Positions 16,816-25,214 of a DNA stretch of 64,000 nucleotides are shown piece by piece. Location of the stretch: assembly GCA_947474705.1 (NCBI GenBank), contig CANJJS010000014.1:1-64000 (forward strand), given 5' to 3'. The stretch comes from Acetobacteraceae bacterium. Its GTDB lineage: Bacteria > Pseudomonadota > Alphaproteobacteria > Acetobacterales > Acetobacteraceae. Numbering within the stretch: the first letter of the stretch is position 1; each line of letters begins with the position of its first letter. Both the position numbers and the translations under genes were made by a program. The notes beneath the pieces are model-generated. The model searched no databases. It worked only from the letters and a program-made list of their open reading frames with translations, and had not been told where the DNA came from.

Positions 16816-18348
16816 TCAGCGCCCCACGAAATCCCGCAACGCCGCCGTAACCGCCCGCACCACCGAATCCCAGTCGCCGATGGAAGGCTGGCGGAAAATC
16901 CGCATCGACGGATACCAGGCGGTGGTCTCCCCCTTCAGGAACCAGCGCCAATCGGTATCGAACCGGTTCAGCAACCAAACCGGCTTGCCCATGGCACCGG
17001 CGAGATGCGCGACCGACGTGCAGATACTGATCGTCAGATCGAGGTTTTCGATCAACGCGGCGGTGTCCGAGAAATCCTTCAACTCCGCCGAAAAATCGTG
17101 CAGCACCATCCCGTCCGGCGGAGTAGCGGCCTGCGCCGCGGGCGGCCCCACCTGCAACGACACGAATTCCGCACCCTTCACCGACGCCAAGGGCCCCAGC
17201 GCCGCAAGCGACACCGATTTGAGGATTTCCGCCGAGACGAGTTCGGCGTTGCCGAGCCGCGAACCCGCCCCCCAGACCAGACCGATCCGCGGACGGCCGA
17301 TCCCGGCCAGACGATCGCGCCAGGCCGCGACGAGGTCCGGCTCGGCGCGAAGATACGGCGTATCGCCGGGGATGGTTTCCTTCGTGGTCCCGAACGCGAG
17401 CGGCAGACTCATGACGGGGCAATGAAGATCGTGCGGCGGGGGCTCCGCGCCATCGGGCAGGAGTTGCGCCACGCCCGGCAATGTTGTCAGCAGCCGGGCC
17501 AAGGGCGCCTGGGGCTCCAGTATCACCGTGGCCCCGGCGCGCGCGGCCATGGGCACATAGCGGCAGAACTGGATCGTGTCGCCGAGGCCCTGTTCCCAGT
17601 GGACAAACAGCGTTTTACCTTCAAGGCTGGTTTCGCCAAGCCACGGCGGCGTGGCGAAGGACCGCCGAACCCGATGCGGAAACACTTCCCATCGCCGTTC
17701 CATCAAGCGGTAGCCCGCCGGGAGATCGCCCTGTAACAGGCGCAGCAGACCCTTATTGTGGTAACCAAAAGGGTCGTCCGGGTTCATCGCGATCGCCCGG
17801 TCCAGTTCCGCCTCGGCTTCCTCGAAACGGCCCAGCCACTCCAACGAGACCCCCCGCATCATGGGAATCCCGATATCCCCCGCCGCCAAGGCGAGCGGGA
17901 CGGCGTCGTAGGCCGCCACGGCCTCCTCGTGCCGGCCCATGAGCGCCAAGGTTTTCGCGAGGTAAACATACCCAACATTGAGATTGGGTGCCAGGCGCAT
18001 CACCTGCGCGAAACACGCCGATGCCTCTTCGAAACGGCCGAGACGAGAAAGCGTCAACCCTTTGCCATGCAAAACCGACCAATCCGGACCGGTCGCCGCA
18101 AGCGAGGCGTCCATGAGTTGGATAGCTTCCTCCAGATTGTCTGTCTCGCCGCGCGCCATGAGTGCCACGGTCAGATCCGAAAGCGCTTCGGAACGAAAAA
18201 AGCCGGTCGTCAGTACCCGCCGGAAAGCGGCGATCGCGCCATCGAGGTCGCTTCGCTGAAAGGCACTCCGTCCGCGCGCCAACAAAGCTTCCGCCAGCGC
18301 CCCATCGGCGATGGGCGAGACTCCGCGCGCGCTGGGCAATATGGGCAT
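16816..18348 (-). CDS. TPR protein with C-terminal heptosyltransferase-like (GT9-type) domain
   Basis: The start at 18348 (MPILPSARG, 510 residues) follows GGGAG. Residues 1-230 are tandem TPR units, for example LEEAIQLMDASLAATGPDW and FEEAEAELDRAIAMNPDDPF. The C-terminal 270 residues resemble glycosyltransferase family 9: FVHWEQGLGDTIQFCRYVP in the first Rossmann half, and a nucleotide-sugar half with GLVWGAG and ICTSVAHLAGAMGKPVW. Such proteins are probably glycosyltransferases for surface polysaccharides or protein glycosylation. The next gene, also TPR with a catalytic domain, lies upstream on the same strand, about 140 bp apart. The sugar donor and acceptor are unknown. Confidence 0.8.
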   Translation of the reverse strand: MPILPSARGVSPIADGALAEALLARGRSAFQRSDLDGAIAAFRRVLTTGFFRSEALSDLTVALMARGETDNLEEAIQLMDASLAATGPDWSVLHGKGLTLSRLGRFEEASACFAQVMRLAPNLNVGYVYLAKTLALMGRHEEAVAAYDAVPLALAAGDIGIPMMRGVSLEWLGRFEEAEAELDRAIAMNPDDPFGYHNKGLLRLLQGDLPAGYRLMERRWEVFPHRVRRSFATPPWLGETSLEGKTLFVHWEQGLGDTIQFCRYVPMAARAGATVILEPQAPLARLLTTLPGVAQLLPDGAEPPPHDLHCPVMSLPLAFGTTKETIPGDTPYLRAEPDLVAAWRDRLAGIGRPRIGLVWGAGSRLGNAELVSAEILKSVSLAALGPLASVKGAEFVSLQVGPPAAQAATPPDGMVLHDFSAELKDFSDTAALIENLDLTISICTSVAHLAGAMGKPVWLLNRFDTDWRWFLKGETTAWYPSMRIFRQPSIGDWDSVVRAVTAALRDFVGR

Positions 18349-18486
18349 GGGTCCGGCTCCCGTTCTTCGAAAGCAGGAAGATGCACCGAAACGCCACCTG
18401 GGGCGACCGGCGATTTCCACGCCGGCGCGGCAGTCCCGCCCAGACACCAACCACGCGGAAGCCGAGCCCGGACAAACCGGCCAGGA

Positions 18487-20391
18487 TCAGCCCGCGGCAT
18501 CGTCCGGTTCTGGCGGCATATATCCGCGAAGGACGGATAACATCGGTTCCAGATGTTTGGCGTAGGGGCGCCAGCGTCCTATCGAACTGTCGAACAGCGG
18601 TTGGCGCACCTGCCAAACGCTCACGGTCGCGACAACACGCTCCGTCCGATGGAAATTCAGGCATTCGGCCTCCCAGTCGAGACCGAGGAACGCGATCAGG
18701 CGCCGGCTTTCCGCTTCAAGGTTTCCGACCAGCGTTTCGTATTGAATTTCCATGATCGGACCCGGCAAGGTCGCGACCCAGTAATCCGCCAGTTGATAAG
18801 TCGCCACCGCGCGGTTGGCGCATTGCGCCAAATCGTTAGACCACGGCATACGGTCGGCGAAATCCAAGGTGTAACAAGAAAAACACACATCTCTTAAATC
18901 GCGACGACAAATAATAATAGGCGCATTTGGGTACAAAACGCGAATTTGCCCCAGCATTTGAATGTTATCTGGCAGCTTATCGATCACGCGCGCCGCCCCG
19001 CCGCCAAGTTCCCGCAACACGTCAAGATGTGCCGCGGTTTCCCGGCGAACAAGCGCGGGGTCCCATACCGAGGGAGAGATCGTGTTGCGGCCGTGGGTCA
19101 AACGTTCGACCATGCGCGACACGTCCCGCAATTCTCCCGCCCCGAACACGCGCGAGTGGCTGGCCGCGATTTGTTCGACCAGCGTCGTGCCCGACCGCGG
19201 CATGCCCACAATGAAAACCGGCAAAGACGACGGATTCCCCAAATCCTGGACGCGGGACCACAGACCCGCGGGAAACTCCGCGAAGGTGGTGCTCAGGAAC
19301 TCGTGGCTTGTCTCGTGTATGTAGCTTTTGCCGGCCGCTTCATTCTTCGCCATGCTCAGACTGTTGGCGACGCGATAGGCGGCGATCGCCTCGTCATACG
19401 CGCCTCCCCTGTCAAGGGCCTGCGCCAGGGCATAGTTCGCCGTGCTTCGTTTGTCGTCGGGCAGGTCTGGATCTTCCAACCTGACACGCATGGCCGCGAT
19501 CTGTTCCGCTGCCTCCGGCCGCTCAGCCGTGCGGAGTGTTTGTGCCTGGAACCAGGCTGGGTCTGTCGTGCCGGGGCCCTGTGTCCGGCAAATCTCATTG
19601 GCTTCCTGGAACCGGCCCAACCAGACCAGGCTGGTCACCAATTGGCGCAGCAGCTCGGTGTGACCGGGACGTTTCAAAAGCTCCGCGCGACAAAACGCGT
19701 TCAATTCCCGCGCTTTTTGGCAGCCGTGCAATGTTCCGGCATAAGCGACGACCGCGTCTTCGAAGTCCGGCGCCAGCGCCAACGCCCTGGCATGCACGGG
19801 CAATGCCTCGTCGGCGCGCTCCAACATACAATAGGCTGTACCGAGATTGATCAGCGCCTCGATACGATCAGGCTGTAGCCTCGCGATTTCCCGCCACGCC
19901 GCGACCGCGGCGGCCGCGTCCTCTCGCCCAATCGCGGCGAATCCCATCGCGGCGTGCAACGGCACCGAGTCCGGCAAATGCGACACCGCGGCCCGAAACG
20001 TTTCCATGCCATCGTCGTACCGATCCTGGGCGATCTGACACAGGCCCAAATGGAGCCAGCCATCTTCAAGATCCGGATCGAGTTCGATGGACCGCGCGGC
20101 GGAGTCCTCGGCTTTCGCTTCTCGTCCAAGAGCACGCAGGCCCCGCGCGAGATTGGCATGAATATCGGCGAATTCCGGGTCGAGTCCGGCCGCGTATTCC
20201 AACACAGGAATCGAGGCAGCCGTAGCGCCCGTGTTCTGCAGAAGCACGCCGTAAAGGTTCAATGCCTCGACATGAGTCGGCGTCCTGTCGAGGATGGCCC
20301 GGCACATCTCCATCGCGCGATCCAGGTCGCCATCCGCGTACGCATTCGCGGCATGGTCGAAATCGTCGCCCGGTTCGGTCGGATCTGACAT
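18487..20391 (-). CDS. TPR protein with C-terminal sulfotransferase domain
   Basis: This is a 634-residue protein. The first 330 residues are TPR repeats (MEMCRAILDRTPTHVEALNL, DRIEALINLGTAYCMLERAD and others). From about residue 385 comes the sulfotransferase core with the PAPS 5'-phosphosulfate loop VGMPRSGTTLVEQIAASHS, a 3'-phosphate region (YPNAPIIICRRDLRD), and the conserved end (VWQVRQPLFDSSIGRW). The architecture matches bacterial TPR-sulfotransferases that resemble tyrosyl-protein sulfotransferases. The acceptor is not known and may be a surface protein or polysaccharide. It lies between the TPR-GT9 gene and the PEP-CTERM gene on the same strand, suggesting a shared role in cell-surface modification. 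Confidence 0.88.
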   Translation of the reverse strand: MSDPTEPGDDFDHAANAYADGDLDRAMEMCRAILDRTPTHVEALNLYGVLLQNTGATAASIPVLEYAAGLDPEFADIHANLARGLRALGREAKAEDSAARSIELDPDLEDGWLHLGLCQIAQDRYDDGMETFRAAVSHLPDSVPLHAAMGFAAIGREDAAAAVAAWREIARLQPDRIEALINLGTAYCMLERADEALPVHARALALAPDFEDAVVAYAGTLHGCQKARELNAFCRAELLKRPGHTELLRQLVTSLVWLGRFQEANEICRTQGPGTTDPAWFQAQTLRTAERPEAAEQIAAMRVRLEDPDLPDDKRSTANYALAQALDRGGAYDEAIAAYRVANSLSMAKNEAAGKSYIHETSHEFLSTTFAEFPAGLWSRVQDLGNPSSLPVFIVGMPRSGTTLVEQIAASHSRVFGAGELRDVSRMVERLTHGRNTISPSVWDPALVRRETAAHLDVLRELGGGAARVIDKLPDNIQMLGQIRVLYPNAPIIICRRDLRDVCFSCYTLDFADRMPWSNDLAQCANRAVATYQLADYWVATLPGPIMEIQYETLVGNLEAESRRLIAFLGLDWEAECLNFHRTERVVATVSVWQVRQPLFDSSIGRWRPYAKHLEPMLSVLRGYMPPEPDDAAG

Positions 20392-20503
20392 GTTGGACGG
20401 CCTGCCTGGAGCTTCGTTATCGGGCCGCCGCGGATCGCACGGGCGGCGACGACGTCCCGTCGCCGAGGCATACCTCGCGCGGCCTGCTTAAGCAACCAAA
20501 CGC

Positions 20504-20537
20504 AAAAAGAAACCCGGGGCACGGCGTGCCCCAGGTT
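20504..20537 (-). terminator. Rho-independent terminator of the PEP-CTERM gene
   Basis: On the minus strand AACCTGGGGCAC pairs with GTGCCCCGGGTT across a GCC loop (20511-20537), giving a 12-position stem with one mismatch. TCTTTTT follows. It lies 40 bp beyond the stop of the PEP-CTERM gene and separates it from the TPR-sulfotransferase gene. Confidence 0.85.
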
Positions 20538-20577
20538 CTTTATTCTGGTCGGCTTGCGTCGTCAATCGTCTCTGGAG

Positions 20578-21339
20578 TCAGGCCTTCCGGCGGCGGCGTA
20601 CCACGCCGAGCCCGACAAGGCCCGCGCCCAGGAGTGCCATCGATGCCGGTTCCGGCACCTGCGGCACGTCGGTGGTCGTGTCGAACGTGTAGATGACCGT
20701 GATATCTGCCCGGCCTGTCGTCACGGGAGTGCCACTGAAGTTGCCCGCGGGATCGGAAACAAAACCACCAATGCCAAGCGCGAGGTTGTAATTGGCTCCG
20801 AACGTCGTGTTCCCGATAAACCCAGCCAGGCTGCTTGTTTCGGTGCGCGTGCTGGTGCTGTCGTTCGTTACAGCGACATAGCTTTTGCTCTGGCCGGGGC
20901 TCAGAACAACCGCGGGACTGGCCAGCGTCACGTTCCTGGTCAGCGCGGTCGTCAAGAAATTGGACGGCGCGCCAGCCCCCTGGGTCAGCGTCAACGTCGC
21001 CGGGCTGCTGAAGTTGCCAGTGGCCACCACTGTTCCGGTATTCCCAAGCGTCCCCGTGCTGGACAGGTGCAGGCCGCCGAGATACTGAACTTTCGTAAGG
21101 TTCCATGAGAACCCCGGCGAGGCAAGAGACGAGTCAAACCTGTCGACATTGAACGTGCCGGTCACCGGGGTCGTACCAAACGGGCTGAACAACTGTTCCT
21201 GGCAGACATAGCCAGTCCCAACGGTGTTATTGGCGCCGACCGTGCACGACAGCGCGGCCTGGGCCCCGCCGACGTTCATAAGTCCAAATGCCGCTCCCAT
21301 GGCCACGGTGCTGACGGCACCCAGGAGATTGTATTTCAT
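20578..21339 (-). CDS. PEP-CTERM sorting-domain surface protein
   Basis: The protein has 253 residues, with a signal peptide (MKYNLLGAVSTVAMGAAFGL...GGAQA) and a Thr/Ser/Gly-rich secreted body. It ends with the exosortase signal: VPEPASMALLGAGLVGLG followed by RRRRKA, which is the PEP motif, a membrane helix and a basic tail. Exosortase cuts such proteins and attaches them to the cell surface or exopolysaccharide. The body contains beta-sandwich-like repeats such as VTGTFNVDRFDSSLASPG and IGGFVSDPAGN. Expression should be sigma-54 dependent, because a consensus site lies 55 bp upstream (21394-21408). No exosortase gene is in the window, so the sorting system is encoded elsewhere. Confidence 0.92.
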   Translation of the reverse strand: MKYNLLGAVSTVAMGAAFGLMNVGGAQAALSCTVGANNTVGTGYVCQEQLFSPFGTTPVTGTFNVDRFDSSLASPGFSWNLTKVQYLGGLHLSSTGTLGNTGTVVATGNFSSPATLTLTQGAGAPSNFLTTALTRNVTLASPAVVLSPGQSKSYVAVTNDSTSTRTETSSLAGFIGNTTFGANYNLALGIGGFVSDPAGNFSGTPVTTGRADITVIYTFDTTTDVPQVPEPASMALLGAGLVGLGVVRRRRKA

Positions 21340-21393
21340 GATCGGTCAATCCTATTCCACAGCGGTTGATACGGGTTGTCTGGGATAGTCTAA

Positions 21394-21408
21394 GCAATCG
21401 GCGTGCCA
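21394..21408 (-). promoter_or_regulatory. Sigma-54 promoter of the PEP-CTERM gene
   Basis: On the minus strand the sequence is TGGCACGCCGATTGC, an exact match to the sigma-54 consensus TGGCACG-N4-TTGC, with the invariant GG and GC 10 bp apart. Transcription would begin at about 21382, leaving a leader of roughly 43 nt before the ATG at 21339. PEP-CTERM genes elsewhere are known to be driven by RpoN with the regulator PrsR, which fits; prsR itself is not in the window. Confidence 0.8.
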
Positions 21409-22324
21409 AGATAAAAATATTATGAAAATCAACATGTTAATGAACCCATCCTCCCGATGCCAGCGGCCTCTGTAAAGCTTGGTTTACACTTTTCCCGGCC
21501 AGCGCGGTTTTCCATCGTAAAGCGTCAAACCGGCCACACGGCGTTTTGTCACGTATTTCCGGCTTTGCCTCGCGCGGCGAGACTTTCTCCACCCAAACGC
21601 CCCGGGCATCGGTGCGCCGCCCGTGCGGCGAGCCACCTCGCCCAGGCCTGGCCATCCGGTCCGTCCCCAGGATCGGCCTCGCACAGGCCACCCGAGAGCG
21701 ATGTGCCGCGTCAAAGCCCATCGTGGCCGCGCCGCGATGCCCCAGGCGCCGCGTGTCACCGCCCGCCCAGGACATTGGTTCCCCTGTGGGTGCGCGTTTC
21801 CGCGACCAATCGCCGCGAAATTTCTCGCGCCGCCTGGGCGAGGAGGCACCGGGTCAGGCCAGCCCGGCCAGAACGTCGGAAAATTTTACATTTGAGAAGC
21901 GGGGCCCCGATCGGACAATCGACACGACAAGGGATACAGCCCGGATGAAGGGACCCGCTCGATGGCCGGATCGCGGGACCATCGTCCCTCGGGCGGGCCG
22001 CGGTTACCAGCGGGTCGAACGATTGGCTCGTCGCCGTGCCGCTGCCGGTGGCCCGGTCAGGCGGGGCGACGACGGGTGGGGGCGGGCCGCGACGAGGGGG
22101 GCGGGCCGCGACGCGGTTGGGGGCGCGGCGACCGGCGGTTTATTCAATACCAGGCGGCGGGGTCGCCCGACCCGTTATCGGCGGCGGAGGCCGGCGATCC
22201 ACGACTTTTCGCGCTGAAAGCAAAGGCGTGGATGCTCCGCCTTCGCGGACCATGACGGGGGGCGGTGCGTCCGGCCCGGCGCGGGATCGCGCCGCCGGTT
22301 GGAAAACCGGCGGCGCGCGGCCTG
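21409..22324. other. Gene-free interval upstream of the PEP-CTERM gene
   Basis: About 0.9 kb with no supported gene. ORFs on both strands (for example 21437-21775 minus, 21457-21948 plus, 21962-22255 plus) have arginine/proline-rich, low-complexity translations typical of non-coding GC-rich DNA, and no recognisable motif. A REP-like fragment ends the interval. Confidence 0.6.
22206..22257 (+). repeat. REP-like fragment (KAWM...GP reading)
   Basis: The plus strand reads as ALKAKAWMLRLRGP, ending in ACCATGACGG. This resembles the translated form of a dispersed palindromic repeat widespread in alphaproteobacteria (WMPAFAGMT type). The CCGCCTTCGCGG core can pair as a short stem. It lies just downstream of the amidohydrolase stop. 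Confidence 0.4.
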
Positions 22325-23350
22325 TCAGGGCAACCGGTAAAACCGGTGCGCGGTGTCGTGGAACAAAGCCGCCTTCTCGCCGTCCGAGGCCCCCGCAGCG
22401 ATCCGCTTGAACGCGTTCCACAACACGGGATAAGAGCACATGCCCTTGTCCACCGGGAAATTGCTCTCGAACATACAGCGGTCCGCGCCGAAATCCTCGA
22501 TGCACGCGTCCATGTAAGGCGCCCAGGCGGCGGCGAGTTCGCCGGAGGAGGGGGGTAGGACGTTTTCGTGAAAATCGAAGCCGTTCACGACCATGGCGAG
22601 GCCGCCCAGCTTCATATGTACGTTCGGGCACCCGGCCAGCGCCTTCATGCCCGCGCGCCACGCAGCGAACACCTCGTCGCCCTTGCCGCGATAGGGGCCG
22701 ACGCCAAGCGGGCCGCCGACATGGTTCAGCACGATCGGCGTGCCGGGAAACGCCCGCGCCAGGTCCACCAACTGATCGATCTGCGTGTGATACAGCCAGG
22801 CATCGTAGCTGAGACCGTGCCGTTCCAGCCAGGCGAAACCCTTGCGAAAGGCGGGCTCGGCCATCAGCCCGTGGGTGGGCGGGATGGCCATGCTCGCCAG
22901 AATGCGGTGGTTTCGGGCGGTGATGTGGCGGATGCCGCGGAAGCGGCCCTGCCCGGCGGCGATATGCGCCCGAAGGACGGCATCGACGCGATCGCCAAGG
23001 GTGAAATCGGTGTGGCCGACGATGCCCGCGCAGATGTTTGTTCGTGTGCCGCGCCGCACGGCTTCGGCGGCGACGGAGGCGACGAAGTCCGTCTCGCCCA
23101 CCGGCTTCATCTCCTCGGGCCCATCCGCGCGATAGGCCCAGAAACACTGCAAAAACACGGTGGAGACGATGTTGTGGCCGCTGTTCACGTCGGCCAGCAG
23201 CTCATCGAGAAAATACTTGTTTCCGGGGTGATCCCACAGATGGTGGTGCGGATCGACGATCGGCAGCTCGGGTTCCAGGATGTCTTCGCGCAGCTTGCTC
23301 AGCCATTCGGGGCGAGGCAGCGGGTGGCGCAGAACGATGGGCGCGGTCAT
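22325..23350 (-). CDS. Amidohydrolase-2 family hydrolase
   Basis: The 341-residue protein begins a TIM-barrel metal hydrolase with the signature IVDPHHHLWDHPGNKY, giving the first metal His pair. A later His (IVLNHVGGP) and an Asp near the C-terminus (GADRCMFESNFPVDK, the SNFP motif of this family) complete the site. These enzymes hydrolyse lactones such as pyrone- or sugar-derived rings, or decarboxylate aromatic acids. It is the last gene of a four-gene operon with an enolase-superfamily enzyme, a cupin protein and a 2-oxoglutarate dioxygenase, so it probably performs a late step in degrading a small organic acid or aromatic compound. Confidence 0.88.
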   Translation of the reverse strand: MTAPIVLRHPLPRPEWLSKLREDILEPELPIVDPHHHLWDHPGNKYFLDELLADVNSGHNIVSTVFLQCFWAYRADGPEEMKPVGETDFVASVAAEAVRRGTRTNICAGIVGHTDFTLGDRVDAVLRAHIAAGQGRFRGIRHITARNHRILASMAIPPTHGLMAEPAFRKGFAWLERHGLSYDAWLYHTQIDQLVDLARAFPGTPIVLNHVGGPLGVGPYRGKGDEVFAAWRAGMKALAGCPNVHMKLGGLAMVVNGFDFHENVLPPSSGELAAAWAPYMDACIEDFGADRCMFESNFPVDKGMCSYPVLWNAFKRIAAGASDGEKAALFHDTAHRFYRLP

Positions 23351-23369
23351 GGCGTTGTCTCCGGTGCGA

Positions 23370-24236
23370 TCAGGCGGCGAGGACGGCTTCGTCGCCGACG
23401 ATGGTCGTGCGGTGCATCACGCGGCGTTCGGTGGGATCGTGCGGCGTGACGGCGTGGAGGGTGCAGCGGTTGTCCCACATCAGGACATCGTCCGGTTCCC
23501 ACCGGTGCCTGTAGATAAACCGTTCCTGGGCCGCGAACGCCGTCAGAACCTCGATCAAACGGCGGGCTTCCGTGTCGTCCAGACCCTCGATCGCGTCGTT
23601 GTAGATTGGACTGATATATAAAGACTTCCGTCCCGTGACCGGATGGCGCCGGACCAGCGGCTGCCACACGGGCGGCATCGCGGCGGCTTCCTCGGGCGTA
23701 AGAGGTTTCAGGCTGGCGAGCCGGTGCAAATTCTCGAAATCGTGGCGCGCGCGGCGGCCCTCGATCTGGCGCTTCAGGCTGCCGGGCAGTTCGTCGTGGA
23801 CCATGTACATATTAATGAATTGCGTTTCCCCGCCGGTGCGGCTGATTTCCACGCCGTGCAACAACGACCCAATACAGGGCATACGCCGGTAACTGCTGTC
23901 GGTGTGCCACAACTGGGCCAGCGAGACCTGCTTCACCGTCGGGTGCGACGGCGGCATCAGATTGCCGTCGTCGTCGACGTTGGAGACCCGGAAAATCTCC
24001 TTCACCGCGCGGGACCGGATGATCGTCTGATGAAAGATCTCGGGTTCGCCGAAATACCGGGTGAAGGCGACATGTTCTTCGTCGGTGATATTTTGGTCCG
24101 GGAAGACGACGACCAGATGCTCCATCCAGGCATCGTGCACCGCCTGGAAGGTTTCGGGGTCCATCTCCTGGCGCAAATCGACGCCGCGGATTTCGGCGCC
24201 GATGGCGGGGTGCAGCGGTTTGACGGAGAGGGTCAT
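23370..24236 (-). CDS. TauD/TfdA family 2-oxoglutarate dioxygenase
   Basis: The start is the ATG at 24236 (288 residues), which overlaps the end of the upstream cupin gene by 4 bp (ATGA); the track's 48-residue extension lies inside that gene. The iron site is visible in LWHTDSSYR (His-x-Asp) and the distal His in CTLHAVTPHD, and VMHRTTI supplies the Arg for 2-oxoglutarate. The family opens with HPAIGAEIRGVDL as here. It hydroxylates and often cleaves substrates such as sulfonates or phenoxyacids. The operon context gives no sulfur or chlorine genes, so the substrate is unknown. Confidence 0.92.
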   Translation of the reverse strand: MTLSVKPLHPAIGAEIRGVDLRQEMDPETFQAVHDAWMEHLVVVFPDQNITDEEHVAFTRYFGEPEIFHQTIIRSRAVKEIFRVSNVDDDGNLMPPSHPTVKQVSLAQLWHTDSSYRRMPCIGSLLHGVEISRTGGETQFINMYMVHDELPGSLKRQIEGRRARHDFENLHRLASLKPLTPEEAAAMPPVWQPLVRRHPVTGRKSLYISPIYNDAIEGLDDTEARRLIEVLTAFAAQERFIYRHRWEPDDVLMWDNRCTLHAVTPHDPTERRVMHRTTIVGDEAVLAA

Positions 24237-25186
24237 CGCGGGTGCTCCGCGAATTCGAAGCCCATGGCGCGAGCGTGATAATAAATGCCGCCGTCCTGAA
24301 TAATCAAAAACCGGGCCTGGGCGGTGCCTTCGTTGTGATGGGAATGGACGGAGACGGGCGGCGTGATGGTGGTGGCCCAAGGCGACCAGTCCTTGCGGCG
24401 TCCGTCGATCAGGGAGAAGCAGGACTCGCCGCGGATGATCAGCGACACGGCGACCGAATTATGCCGGTGCGGCGGCTGGACGTAACCGCCGGGCAAGGAG
24501 TTCATCGCCGCGGTCAGCGTCGGCAGGATATTCCGCGTGGCTTCCTGACGCTCGGCGGAAAAGATCAGGGCCGAGCCGGCGATGCTCGAATCGCGTCCGA
24601 TCTCGTAGATCAGATCGATCTGCCGGTCGATTTCCCCGGCGCGGTAATGCACGAGATCCGTGGGCGAGCGTCCCGGCGCGGGCGGGCGCAGATTTTCGAA
24701 CGCGAGTTGCGGTTCATTGGTGACCAGCCACAGGACGGCGGTGGTTTCCGCGGTATGCGACGCCGGCTGTCCGCCCGGCAGGACGAAGACATCGCCCACC
24801 GCCCACGCGATCTCCTCCGCACCGCAGCGGGTGACGCCGCCGCCCTGAATGACATAGGCGATGGTGCCGCTGGCCGCGAAGTCGGTGGTCAGCATCTCGC
24901 CGGCGCGAATGCGGGCGTAATGGGCCAGGACGAGCGGCGTGGTCGCCGGGAAGTCGCAGCCGAGAACGGACGACAGGTCGCAGGGGATCAGGCCGGTCGG
25001 AGTCGCTTCGTCCAGCGCGCGGCGCGGTTCCTCGGTGAAGGCGTGATCCGGCACGGGGGGCAGAACCACGTTGAAGGCATTGCCGGTGTTGAAGAAACGC
25101 CCCCGTGCTTCGGCCGGTGTGCGCGGCTCGGCGGCGTGTTGCGCCGGCAGCGCGGCGATGTCACGCGGGCGGAGATCGTCGGGCAT
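24233..25186 (-). CDS. Double-cupin protein, gentisate dioxygenase-like
   Basis: A 317-residue protein of two cupin domains. The N-terminal cupin contains the TIAYVIQGGGVTRC stretch and the beta segment GDVFVLPGGQPASHTA. The C-terminal one has PPHRHNSVAVSLIIRG (H-x-H metal pair), then VSVHSHHNEGTAQARFLIIQD. The arrangement recalls gentisate and salicylate 1,2-dioxygenases, which use Fe(II) to open aromatic rings. In the first cupin the usual H-x-H is not obvious, so only the second metal site looks complete. The gene overlaps the TauD gene downstream and follows the enolase-superfamily gene by 28 bp. A ring-opening or regulatory binding role is possible. Confidence 0.75.
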   Translation of the reverse strand: MPDDLRPRDIAALPAQHAAEPRTPAEARGRFFNTGNAFNVVLPPVPDHAFTEEPRRALDEATPTGLIPCDLSSVLGCDFPATTPLVLAHYARIRAGEMLTTDFAASGTIAYVIQGGGVTRCGAEEIAWAVGDVFVLPGGQPASHTAETTAVLWLVTNEPQLAFENLRPPAPGRSPTDLVHYRAGEIDRQIDLIYEIGRDSSIAGSALIFSAERQEATRNILPTLTAAMNSLPGGYVQPPHRHNSVAVSLIIRGESCFSLIDGRRKDWSPWATTITPPVSVHSHHNEGTAQARFLIIQDGGIYYHARAMGFEFAEHPR

Positions 25187-25214
25187 TGTTTGGACTCCTT
25201 GGCCAGAGGCGAGG

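Noticed and set aside
20501-20577. Hairpin near 20510 as a possible REP element
   Set aside because: It has a minus-strand T-run and lies just past a gene stop, so a terminator explains it better.
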